Assembly (NCBI GenBank): GCA_018970825.1
Contig: JAGWVP010000228.1
Span: 1-5,781, forward strand
Reading direction: 5' to 3'
Length of the DNA stretch: 5,781 nucleotides
Source of the DNA: a bacterium
GTDB lineage: Bacteria > Desulfobacterota > Binatia > UBA12015
A model generated the notes under the pieces. The model saw only the letters and a program-made list of their open reading frames with translations, had not been told where the DNA came from and ran no database searches. Both the position numbers and the translations under genes were made by a program. How positions within the stretch are numbered: position 1 is the first letter of the stretch; each line of letters opens with the position of its first letter. Below, piece by piece: positions 1 to 5,221 of the stretch.

Positions 1-303
1 ATCAACACCGGCGGCGAGAAGGTGTTCGCCGAGGAGGTCGAGCACGCGATCAAGCACCACCCCGCGGTCTGGGACGCGGTCGTCGTCGGGCGGCCGAGCG
101 AGCGCTGGGGCCAGGAGGTCGTCGCGCTCGTCAAGCTGCGCGACGGGGCCAGCGCGACCGAGACGGATCTCGCCGCCGAGTGCTCGCACCACCTCGCGCG
201 CTACAAGCTGCCGAAGACCTGGCTCTTCCTCGACGAGATCGTCCGCAGCCCGAGCGGCAAGGCTGACTACCGTTGGGCGAAGGCCCGGGCGATCGAGGGC
301 TGA
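1..303 (+). CDS. acyl-CoA synthetase (FadD-type AMP-dependent ligase), C-terminal fragment
   Basis: The last 100 codons of a gene that begins before the window. Enzymes of this family activate a carboxylic acid with ATP to an acyl-adenylate and then to an acyl-CoA in the cytoplasm. The visible part is the mobile C-terminal domain. It opens with the hinge motif INTGGEKVFAEEVE, continues with the AVVVGRPSERWGQEVVALV strand region, and ends with SPSGKADYRWAKA, whose lysine after SG (codon 259-261) is in the place of the conserved adenylation lysine. The ending PSGKxDYRWAK resembles, from memory, mycobacterial ligases of the FadD17/FadD19 type that act on steroid side chains or long-chain acids; the substrate cannot be read from this fragment. 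It ends with TGA at 301-303 and converges with the minus-strand gene that ends at 350. Family assignment is firm, substrate is not. Confidence 0.93.
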   Translation: MNTGGEKVFAEEVEHAIKHHPAVWDAVVVGRPSERWGQEVVALVKLRDGASATETDLAAECSHHLARYKLPKTWLFLDEIVRSPSGKADYRWAKARAIEG

Positions 304-305
304 CC

Positions 306-345
306 GCCGGGGAGACGTGCGGCCGAGGCGATCTCGAACCCCGGC
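306..345. terminator. inverted repeat between convergent genes, possible two-way terminator
   Basis: GCCGGGG (306-312) and CCCCGGC (339-345) form a perfect 7-bp stem. Its 26-nt interior holds a second stem, CGAG (324-327) with CTCG (333-336), around a 5-nt loop. The structure fills the 46-bp gap between the ligase stop and the stop of the convergent gene, where a shared terminator is expected. There is no T tract on either side, so an intrinsic terminator is not proven; it could also act as a 3' end stabiliser. Confidence 0.35.
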
Positions 346-349
346 CCGG

Positions 350-1597
350 TCACGGAGACGGGGCCAGGTTCACCATCCACCCGGAGTCGTGCGGGAACGG
401 CTTCCATGCGTCGGTCGTGTCCGCCGCGTAGCCGCAGACCGACGCGGTGACGGTCATCTCGGGCAGAGTCGCGAGCGACATGTCGTCGAATCCTCGCACG
501 TCGACCCTGAAGCCGAGCGGCACGTTCACGCGGTTCGTCACCTTGACGAACGAGGGGCCGCCCGCGAGCCTCGCCGTCGTGTCCCGGTAGACCCAGGTGA
601 CCGCATCCTTCTCGACGAAGCTGCCCGCGGGAAGAGTCCACGAGAAGATCGTCCCGTCCGCATTGGTCATGCTGATCTCGAACGGGTCGTCGTTCGGGTC
701 GCAGCTCGCGGGCGCGGCGAGCAGGAGGTGCAGGTTCGCGCGCCCGAAACCGGTACCTCCCGTGATCAAGCGAGAGGCGCACGGGTGCTTGCAGGGGCGG
801 TAGATCGCGGGGAGCGGCGTCGGCGTGGGAGTCGGCGTCGGCGTCGGAGTCGGCGTCGGCGTGGGAGTCGGGGTCGGCGTCGGGGTGGGCGTCGGAGTCG
901 GCGTGGGAGTCGGCGTCGGGGTCGGGGTCGGGCTCGGCGCGAAGGCACCCGCCGTGCTGCCCTGCCCGCCGCCGGTGAGCCCGGCGAGGCAGGCCGCGTC
1001 GGTGATCTCGAACGCGCTCGCCGAGGTCTCGGCACGCGAGTAGAAGATGCTCGTCCCCGGAAGCGGCGTCGGGGTCGGCACCGGCATGTTCGGCGGGTTG
1101 TTCGCCGTGAGGAAGACCGTCACGAGCGAACTCGTGGAGGTATCTCCCTGCGCGAACGAGATGTCCGACGTGATCGACAGCGTACCGGAGTAGCCGTTGC
1201 CGTCGTCGGAGAACGTGGCCTTGCCGACGGCAGGACCGGAGACCGTCGCGGAAACGTAGGAAAACCAGCCGGCTCGCTGAGAACCCGCCGAACAAGAGCT
1301 GTTGCCGCAGGCGTAGTACAACTTGACCGTCTGGCCGGCGACGAGCCTGCCGGACGGCGGATTCGGGGGGGGATTCGTCTGGAACGTGCTCGTGTTCGAA
1401 ACGTCGATCGTGATCGTGAAAGGGTCGCCGTTCTTGATCGCGACCTGGTTGGTTCCCGCGCAGTCCGCGGCGTTCTTGCAGAAGGTCGGCTTCGCCGACA
1501 CGGCGGCGGAGCAGATCTGCTGCGCGCCGGCGACGTTCGGAAGGCAGGCGACCAGCGCGAGCGCCACGGCGACGGAGAGAAGGACTCGAATCTTCAC
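350..1597 (-). CDS. exported Thr-Pro-repeat linker protein, function unknown
   Basis: I do not recognise this 415-residue protein. The N-terminus MKIRVLLSVAVALALVAC is a clear export signal. Two readings are possible: signal peptidase I cleavage after AGA (residue 25), or a lipoprotein with lipobox L15-V-A-C18. The segment from about 26 to 185 is rich in Ser, Thr, Gly and Val with several Cys (29, 40, 46 and a CGNSSC pair), suggesting a disulfide-bonded beta domain. A short PTPTPLP linker follows, then about 40 residues, then exactly 19 Thr-Pro pairs (residues 224-261), then a second beta-like domain of about 150 residues starting with YRPCKHPC and ending with Cys388 and LAPSP. Such Thr-Pro stretches usually act as stiff extracytoplasmic spacers. 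The start is a GTG (1595-1597) supported by a GGGAGG Shine-Dalgarno 5 nt upstream. It is the only gene on this strand downstream of the U-tract terminator. Coding is well supported; role is open (surface, adhesin-like or binding protein are guesses). Confidence 0.85.
   Translation of the reverse strand: MKIRVLLSVAVALALVACLPNVAGAQQICSAAVSAKPTFCKNAADCAGTNQVAIKNGDPFTITIDVSNTSTFQTNPPPNPPSGRLVAGQTVKLYYACGNSSCSAGSQRAGWFSYVSATVSGPAVGKATFSDDGNGYSGTLSITSDISFAQGDTSTSSLVTVFLTANNPPNMPVPTPTPLPGTSIFYSRAETSASAFEITDAACLAGLTGGGQGSTAGAFAPSPTPTPTPTPTPTPTPTPTPTPTPTPTPTPTPTPTPTPTPLPAIYRPCKHPCASRLITGGTGFGRANLHLLLAAPASCDPNDDPFEISMTNADGTIFSWTLPAGSFVEKDAVTWVYRDTTARLAGGPSFVKVTNRVNVPLGFRVDVRGFDDMSLATLPEMTVTASVCGYAADTTDAWKPFPHDSGWMVNLAPSP
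815..931 (-). repeat. 6-bp tandem repeat coding for (Thr-Pro)19
   Basis: On the plus strand this reads as imperfect hexamers of the form GTCGGN/GTGGGN. In the frame of the minus-strand gene it encodes 19 Thr-Pro pairs (815-928), preceded by Ser-Pro (929-934). Threonine codons vary among ACG, ACC and ACT, and proline codons between CCG and CCC, so the amino acid pattern is kept while the DNA is not a perfect repeat. A smaller copy (two Thr-Pro pairs and Leu-Pro) lies near 1064-1085. Such tracts can change length by slippage in 6-bp steps without breaking the frame. Confidence 0.95.
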
Positions 1598-1602
1598 GGC
1601 GA

Positions 1603-1608
1603 CCTCCC
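1603..1608 (-). promoter_or_regulatory. Shine-Dalgarno site of the Thr-Pro protein gene
   Basis: The minus strand reads GGGAGG, then 5 nt, then the GTG at 1595-1597. This decides the start: the GTG is followed at once by a lysine-arginine n-region and a hydrophobic signal sequence. Confidence 0.7.
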
Positions 1609-1623
1609 GGAAACGACGTCGAA

Positions 1624-1636
1624 CGACGACTCGTCG
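1624..1636. repeat. 13-bp palindrome in the leader of the Thr-Pro protein gene
   Basis: CGACGA, a central C, then TCGTCG. An 8-bp palindrome, CGACGTCG, follows at 1614-1621. Both lie between the terminator T tract and the Shine-Dalgarno site of the minus-strand gene, where an operator could sit. ACGACG motifs recur in this stretch. Function is not known. Confidence 0.4.
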
Positions 1637-1639
1637 GGC

Positions 1640-1661
1640 AAAAAAACTACGCCGTTCGTAG
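1640..1661 (-). terminator. intrinsic terminator, minus strand
   Basis: Read on the minus strand: CTACG (1661-1657), loop AACGG, CGTAG (1651-1647), then seven T (1646-1640). The stem is short (5 bp) but is followed directly by the only 7-nt T run that I see in the window. It lies about 120 nt after the thiolase stop and 42 nt before the start of the Thr-Pro protein gene, so it would end the transporter/thiolase transcript before the next gene. A stronger 7-bp stem, GCCCGCC/GGCGGGC (1661-1667 with 1675-1681, 7-nt loop), sits just upstream and shares base 1661, so the two stems compete or stack. Confidence 0.6.
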
Positions 1662-1683
1662 CCCGCCCCGGGACGGCGGGCAA
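1655..1683 (-). promoter_or_regulatory. possible promoter of the Thr-Pro protein gene, overlapping the terminator
   Basis: On the minus strand TTGCCC (1683-1678) and TACGAA (1660-1655) are 17 bp apart, matching 4 of 6 and 3 of 6 bases of the sigma-70 consensus. If used, transcription would begin near 1648, inside the terminator stem, leaving a leader of about 50 nt to the GTG. The match is weak and GC-rich DNA gives such hits by chance. The argument for it is positional: the gene needs a promoter downstream of, or overlapping, the terminator. Confidence 0.2.
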
Positions 1684-1713
1684 TCGAGGTCCTCGGCGCG
1701 CCCCCGGGGCCGC

Positions 1714-1729
1714 CGCGACCCGCGTCGCG
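1714..1729. repeat. 6-bp hairpin, part of the thiolase 3' structured region
   Basis: CGCGAC (1714-1719) and GTCGCG (1724-1729) with loop CCGC. It lies between the long hairpin next to the thiolase stop and the T-tract terminator. No separate function can be assigned. Confidence 0.45.
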
Positions 1730-1735
1730 ACCGAA

Positions 1736-1773
1736 GGCCCGGGGAGGGGACGACGCGCATCCCCTCCCCGGCC
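1736..1773 (-). terminator. long hairpin just downstream of the thiolase stop
   Basis: A perfect 12-bp stem pairs 1739-1750 with 1760-1771 (arms GGGGAGGGGA and TCCCCTCCCC plus two C-G pairs) around a 9-nt loop. Two more G-C pairs extend it across a one-base bulge (1736-1737 with 1772-1773). It begins 7-9 nt after the thiolase TGA in the direction of transcription. It has no T tract, so it is more likely a 3' end stabiliser or an aid to Rho-type termination than a complete intrinsic terminator. Confidence 0.5.
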
Positions 1774-1780
1774 GATCTCG

Positions 1781-2977
1781 TCAGGCGATGCTCGCCTTGC
1801 GGTACATCGTCACGACGGCCACGCCGCCGAGCCCCAGGTTGTGCTGGAGCGCGATCTTCGCGTCCTTCACCTGGCGCTTGTCGGCCTCGCCGCGCACCTG
1901 CCAGTTGAGCTCCGCGCACTGCGCGAGCCCGGTCGCGCCGAGGGGATGTCCCTTCGAGATGAGCCCGCCCGAGGGGTTCACGACGACCTTGCCGCCATAG
2001 GTGTTCGCGCCCGAGTCGATGAACTCGCCGGCCTTGCCCTCGGGGCACAGGCCGAGCGCCTCGTAGGTGATGAGTTCGTTCGCCGAGAAGCAGTCGTGGA
2101 GCTCGACGACGTCGACGTTCTCCGGGCCGAATCCCGACTGCTCGTAGACCTTGCCGGCCGCCGCCTTCGTCATGTCGGAGCCGACGAGCTTGATCGAGCT
2201 CTTCTCGTCGAAGGTGCTCTTGAAGTCCGAGGCCATCGCCATGCCGAGGATCTCGACCGCCTTCGCCTGCAATCCGTGCCTGCGCACGAAGTCCTCGCTC
2301 GCGACGATCGCCGCGCCGGAGCCGTCGGAGGTCGGGCAGCACTGCAACTTGGTGAGCGGCTCCCAGACCATCGGCGCCGCCTTGATCTGCTCGAGCGAGT
2401 ACTCGTCCTGGAACTGCGAGTACGGGTTGTTCACCGAGTGCTTGTGGTTCTTCCAGCCGATCTTCGCGAAGTGCTCGGCCGTCGTGCCGTAGCGCTCCAT
2501 GTGCTCCCGCCCGGCGTTGCCGAAGAACTGGGGCGCGACCGGGGCGGCCCCGATGCCGCGCAGGTCGTTCATCAGCATGAACTGCTTGTCCATCGGATTG
2601 GTGCGATCCGTGTACTTCGAGCCGAGGGAGCCCTTCTCCATCTTCTCGAAGCCGAGCGCGAGCACGCAGTCGGCGAGGCCGCCCTCGATGAACTGCTTCG
2701 CCATGAACAGCGCCGAAGAGCCCGTCGCGCAGTTGTTGTTCACGTTGTAGATCGGGATGCCGGTGAGCCCGAGCGTGTAGACCGCGCGCTGCCCGCAGGT
2801 CGAATCGCCGTAGCAGTAGCCGACGCAGGCCTGCTCGACGAGGTCGTAGGCGATGCCGGCGTCGGCCAGCGCCCGCTCGCCCGCCTGCTTCGCCATGTCG
2901 GGGTAATCCCACTCCTTCGAACCCGGCTTCTCGAACTTCGTCATGCCGACGCCGACGACGTAGACCTTGCGACCCAT
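1781..2977 (-). CDS. SCPx-type 3-ketoacyl-CoA thiolase (lipid-transfer protein family)
   Basis: A 398-residue thiolase, the size of the thiolase part of sterol carrier protein X. It cleaves 3-ketoacyl-CoA with CoA to acetyl-CoA or propionyl-CoA plus a shortened acyl-CoA; animal SCPx prefers 2-methyl-branched and bile-acid side-chain substrates. The start VYVVGVGMTKFEKPG, the block CVGYCYGDSTCGQRA, the nucleophile motif NVNNNCATGSS (Cys83), HDCFSANE (His294), and GGLISKGHPLGATG (His344) all match SCP2-type thiolases. The usual CxG motif near the C-terminus reads HNLGLGG, as in SCP2 thiolases, where the HDCF cysteine is thought to replace it. From memory the protein is strikingly close to human SCPx, for example in GWKNHKHSVNNPYSQFQDEYSL. 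No C-terminal SCP2 lipid-binding domain follows: the protein ends in MYRKASIA. The ATG at 2975-2977 has AAGGAG 9 nt upstream; the frame is open further up but only as a shadow of the transporter gene. It lies 113 bp downstream of the transporter on the same strand. Substrate is inferred. Confidence 0.95.
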   Translation of the reverse strand: MGRKVYVVGVGMTKFEKPGSKEWDYPDMAKQAGERALADAGIAYDLVEQACVGYCYGDSTCGQRAVYTLGLTGIPIYNVNNNCATGSSALFMAKQFIEGGLADCVLALGFEKMEKGSLGSKYTDRTNPMDKQFMLMNDLRGIGAAPVAPQFFGNAGREHMERYGTTAEHFAKIGWKNHKHSVNNPYSQFQDEYSLEQIKAAPMVWEPLTKLQCCPTSDGSGAAIVASEDFVRRHGLQAKAVEILGMAMASDFKSTFDEKSSIKLVGSDMTKAAAGKVYEQSGFGPENVDVVELHDCFSANELITYEALGLCPEGKAGEFIDSGANTYGGKVVVNPSGGLISKGHPLGATGLAQCAELNWQVRGEADKRQVKDAKIALQHNLGLGGVAVVTMYRKASIA

Positions 2978-2986
2978 GCTCGAATT

Positions 2987-2992
2987 CTCCTT
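2987..2992 (-). promoter_or_regulatory. Shine-Dalgarno site of the thiolase gene
   Basis: The minus strand reads AAGGAG followed by 9 nt and ATG at 2975-2977. It fixes the thiolase start, since the reading frame stays open far upstream. Confidence 0.8.
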
Positions 2993-3041
2993 CCCGGTGA
3001 CGGTTGAAGCGGGGCGCGGAGGCGGCCCGCCGGACCCGCCG

Positions 3042-3070
3042 AGATGAGCAAATCGCCCCGTCCGTCGCAA
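3042..3070 (-). promoter_or_regulatory. possible thiolase promoter in the transporter-thiolase gap
   Basis: On the minus strand TTGCGA (3070-3065) and TCATCT (3047-3042) are 17 bp apart, with TGC just before the second box as in an extended -10. TTGCGA matches 4 of 6 of the -35 consensus; the -10 match is poor. It would give a leader of about 57 nt. The 113-bp gap is long for a tight operon, which makes a private promoter reasonable. Confidence 0.25.
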
Positions 3071-3090
3071 CGAAGCGGGCGGTGCGGCGC

Positions 3091-4407
3091 TCAGTGCGCG
3101 GCGAGACTCGCCTCGATCTCCTCGAGCGTGAGCCCACGGGTCTCGGGGGCCCAGCGCAGGACGGCGAGGGCCCCCAGGATCGGTCCGATCGACAGCACCG
3201 CGACCGCACTCGGGATGCCGAAGCGGTCCGCGAGGACGCCGATCGCGAGCGGCGCGAAGATCTCGGAGACGCGACCGAAGAGATTCGTCGTCCACGAGTA
3301 GGCCGTCGCACGGATCTCGGTCGGGAAGAGTTCGGTCGAGTAGACGTTGGTCGCTGAATTCGCACCGAGGAAGCAGGTCACGGTGAGCGCCATGAGCGCC
3401 ATCTGCTTCCACGGCGTCGGGTCCGACGTGACGAAGAGGAGGTACACCGACATCGCGGCGAGGGCATAGAAGCCCGCGCAGGTGCGACGGCGGCCGAAGC
3501 GGTTCATCGCCCAGCCCGCGAGCGGCGACCCGACGAGGAAGCCGGCGAGGTAGCCGACGGCGACGACGCTCCCGTAGCGGGCCGCGTCGTAGCCGAGGTT
3601 CCGCGTCGCGTGGATCGTCCAGAAGGTCACCGCCGGCGCGGTGACGAGGTGGTTGCAGTTCCAGATGAGCGTGACGAGCAGGGTGCGGGCCCGGTAGCGG
3701 GGCTCGAAGGGCGCGAGCATCCGGCGTCGCACGTCGTCCCAACCGACGTGTCCGCGCTGGCTCCTCAGGTGCTCGAAGCGACGGGTCTCCCTCATGCCGA
3801 GGCGGAAGAGGAAGATGAGCGCGAGCGGGACGAGACCGATCAGGTACATCGTCCGCCAGTCCCACCGGGAGAGGATCCAGCCCGCGGACAGGAAGGCCGC
3901 GATCGTTCCGACCGCGGAGACTCCCGAGATCGTCGCGATCCCGAAACCCCTCCACGCGGTGGGGTACTCCTCGCCGATGATGATGAGCGAGAGCGCGAAC
4001 TCGGCCGCGAGAAAGATGCGGGCGAGCATCTGCCAGATCGTGAAGCTCTCGATCGACTGCGAGAAGGCCGTGAGCCCGGTGAAGAGAGCGTAGCCGAGGA
4101 TCGTGAACGTGATGAGAAGTCGGCGGCCGAAGCGGTCGGCGAAGACCAGGACGAAGAACGAGGCCACCGACCCGAGCCGGGCGACGGTGTAGACCATCCC
4201 CCACTGGGCGTTGTTGAGCCCGTACTGCTTCTGGATGATCGGCGCGACGGTCGCGAGGATCGCCGAGTCGAAGCCGTCGAAGAAGGTCGCCGACGCGAGC
4301 ATCGCGAGCAGCGCCCACAGGTACGGCGTCATGCCGTCCGCCTCGACCGCGCCGACGGCGGCCCGGGAGGGACCGCGAGCGGGCGGATCGGCCGGATCGT
4401 GGGACAT
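3091..4407 (-). CDS. MFS transporter, sugar / aromatic-acid:H+ symporter type
   Basis: A 438-residue inner-membrane transporter of the major facilitator superfamily with about 12 hydrophobic segments. Motifs, numbered from the chosen start: DGFD in helix 1 (44-47), motif A ADRFGRR in the loop between helices 2 and 3 (90-96), RIFLAAEFALSLIIIGEEYP (130-149), a charged central loop (about 206-240), a second NRFGRR (302-307), ELFPTEIR (359-366), and PETRG near the C-terminus (421-425). The DGFD and DRxGRR pattern is shared with AAHS-type aromatic acid symporters; the PETRG tail is shared with sugar porters. The substrate is therefore open: an organic acid fits the neighbouring thiolase. I chose ATG 4405-4407; it lacks a good ribosome site. 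ATG 4330-4332 (413 residues) has GAGG 8 nt upstream and is a real alternative, while a GTG at 4477-4479 has its purine tract too close. It is divergent from the oxidoreductase gene at 4504 and precedes the thiolase gene. Confidence 0.92.
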   Translation of the reverse strand: MSHDPADPPARGPSRAAVGAVEADGMTPYLWALLAMLASATFFDGFDSAILATVAPIIQKQYGLNNAQWGMVYTVARLGSVASFFVLVFADRFGRRLLITFTILGYALFTGLTAFSQSIESFTIWQMLARIFLAAEFALSLIIIGEEYPTAWRGFGIATISGVSAVGTIAAFLSAGWILSRWDWRTMYLIGLVPLALIFLFRLGMRETRRFEHLRSQRGHVGWDDVRRRMLAPFEPRYRARTLLVTLIWNCNHLVTAPAVTFWTIHATRNLGYDAARYGSVVAVGYLAGFLVGSPLAGWAMNRFGRRRTCAGFYALAAMSVYLLFVTSDPTPWKQMALMALTVTCFLGANSATNVYSTELFPTEIRATAYSWTTNLFGRVSEIFAPLAIGVLADRFGIPSAVAVLSIGPILGALAVLRWAPETRGLTLEEIEASLAAH

Positions 4408-4456
4408 GTCGAAGATCGAAGCGCATCCGTCGCGCGCGCACAACACTCGATCACCC

Positions 4457-4477
4457 GCCCCGCCGTCGCCGCGGGGC
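4457..4477. promoter_or_regulatory. inverted repeat in the divergent promoter region
   Basis: GCCCCGC (4457-4463) and GCGGGGC (4471-4477) form a perfect 7-bp inverted repeat around 7 nt. It lies in the 96-bp region between the transporter start (4407) and the oxidoreductase start (4504), so it could be a shared operator or a leader hairpin of the plus-strand gene. Weak minus-strand promoter boxes, TTGTGC (4443-4438) and TTCGAT (4420-4415), 17 bp apart, would serve the transporter. Evidence is sequence symmetry and position only. Confidence 0.35.
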
Positions 4478-4503
4478 ACCCCTCCGTGCTAGGGCGGTTC
4501 CCG

Positions 4504-5115
4504 ATGGAGCAGGTGCGCTGGATCGTCTACTCCGACTACCTCTGCCCGTGGTGCTTCAACGGCATGGTGCGCCTGCGCGCCGTCGAACGGGAGTTCGAGG
4601 GCCGCGTGCGCCTCGAGTGGCGCAGCTACCTCCTGCGTCCCGAGCCCTCGACCGGGCGCGATCTCGAGAAGTTCCGCGCCTACACCCGCACCTGGCTGCG
4701 GCCGGCCGAGGAGAGCGACTCCGGGAGCTTCCGGGTCTGGCAGGGCGACGCGGGCCCGCCGTCGCACAGCATCCCTCCCCACCGCGTCGCCAAGGCGGCG
4801 CGGTCGCTCGGCGAGGATGCCTTCCGCTCGGTGCAGGAGGGGCTCTTCCGAGCCTACTTCGCCGAGAACCGCGACATCAGCGAGACCCGGACGCTCGCGC
4901 AGGTCTGGGAGGAGGCGGGCCTGCCGCCCGGGGAGTTCGCCCGGAGCGACGACCCGCGCTGGTCGGCCGAAGCGGTCGCCGAGCACGAGGAGGCGATCCG
5001 GCTCGGCGCGGGCGGCGTCCCGTCGGTGCGCGTCGACGGGGACGAGGCCTGCGTCACCGGGGCCTTTCCGACCGACATGTACCGGCGCTGGGCTCGTCGG
5101 CTGCTCGGGGGCTGA
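4504..5115 (+). CDS. DsbA-family thiol oxidoreductase, FrnE-like
   Basis: A 203-residue thioredoxin-fold protein with the helical insertion of the DsbA/FrnE family. The N-terminal strand VRWIVYSDYLCPWCF carries the redox motif C14-P-W-C17, the insertion runs through the middle (about 55-165), and GGVPSVRVDG gives the cis-proline (Pro173) before the last strands. The pattern of A-R-x-L-G-E-D-A-F and LFRAYFAENRDIS followed by LAQVWEEAGL is typical of FrnE and of 2-hydroxychromene-2-carboxylate isomerase relatives; the CPWC pair argues for a disulfide oxidoreductase or isomerase and against the isomerase, which lacks it. No signal peptide is present, so it acts in the cytoplasm. The ATG has only a weak AGGGCGG purine tract upstream; an in-frame GTG at 4486 would add six residues. 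It is divergent from the transporter and 106 bp before the next plus-strand gene. Substrate protein or metabolite is unknown. Confidence 0.92.
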   Translation: MEQVRWIVYSDYLCPWCFNGMVRLRAVEREFEGRVRLEWRSYLLRPEPSTGRDLEKFRAYTRTWLRPAEESDSGSFRVWQGDAGPPSHSIPPHRVAKAARSLGEDAFRSVQEGLFRAYFAENRDISETRTLAQVWEEAGLPPGEFARSDDPRWSAEAVAEHEEAIRLGAGGVPSVRVDGDEACVTGAFPTDMYRRWARRLLGG

Positions 5116-5146
5116 GCCCGGTCGCACGCGACGGGACGCCGGGTTT
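5116..5146 (+). terminator. weak hairpin after the oxidoreductase gene
   Basis: CCCGG (5117-5121) pairs with CCGGG (5139-5143), extendable by a G-T pair, and is followed by only three T (5144-5146). The 17-nt loop can form a small inner stem, TCG with CGA. It starts right after the stop codon. The short stem, large loop and short T run make it a weak candidate. Confidence 0.3.
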
Positions 5147-5173
5147 CCCGCACGCGGACGCCCCTGCTACTCT
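5144..5173 (+). promoter_or_regulatory. possible promoter of the STN-domain protein gene
   Basis: TTTCCC (5144-5149) and TACTCT (5168-5173) are 18 bp apart, and the second box is preceded by TGC, giving the extended form TGCTACTCT. The pattern TGCTAnnnT is common for housekeeping promoters of deltaproteobacteria-like genomes. Transcription would start near 5180, about 40 nt before the ATG. The -35 match is poor. Confidence 0.35.
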
Positions 5174-5180
5174 CGGAGGC

Positions 5181-5204
5181 CGGTCGGACCTCCTCGGTCG
5201 GACC
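5181..5204. repeat. tandem 10-bp direct repeat upstream of the STN-domain gene
   Basis: CGGTCGGACC occurs at 5181-5190 and again at 5195-5204, with a 4-nt spacer. Each copy contains GGTC-G-GACC, a small inverted repeat, and the first copy is flanked by GGAGG (5175-5179) and CCTCC (5189-5193). A 10-bp palindrome, CCGCCGGCGG (5203-5212), overlaps the end of the second copy, 9 nt before the ATG. Position just downstream of the likely -10 box fits an operator or a leader structure. Confidence 0.5.
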
Positions 5205-5221
5205 GCCGGCGGAAGTCGACG

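Noticed and set aside
816..935. CRISPR-like or minisatellite array
   Set aside because: The unit is only 6 bp with no unique spacers, and it is in frame within a coding gene.
825..1043. Plus-strand frame coding for a Gly-Val repeat protein
   Set aside because: It is the complement of the Thr-Pro tract; the minus-strand frame has a signal peptide, a ribosome site and structured flanks.
317..3007. Plus-strand open frame of 896 codons
   Set aside because: It lies antisense to the Thr-Pro gene and the thiolase, is dominated by Arg, Gly, Ala and Asp in low-complexity runs, and shows no domain; a shadow frame typical of high-GC DNA.
2978..4441. Upstream extension of the thiolase frame, which would make an 886-residue fusion
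   Set aside because: The extension is Arg- and Pro-rich shadow sequence overlapping the transporter in another frame; the thiolase has its own Shine-Dalgarno and ATG at 2977.
4408..4479. Extended N-terminus of the transporter from a GTG at 4479
   Set aside because: The purine-rich tract is only about one base from the GTG, and the extra 24 residues are not like an MFS N-terminus.
3610..4503. Upstream extension of the oxidoreductase frame to 501 residues
   Set aside because: It is antisense to the transporter and consists of charged low-complexity sequence; family length and the CPWC strand place the start at 4504.
4489..5127. Minus-strand frame of 212 codons and similar ones to 5590
   Set aside because: Antisense to the oxidoreductase and STN genes, with Arg/Ala/Pro-rich composition and no recognisable motifs.
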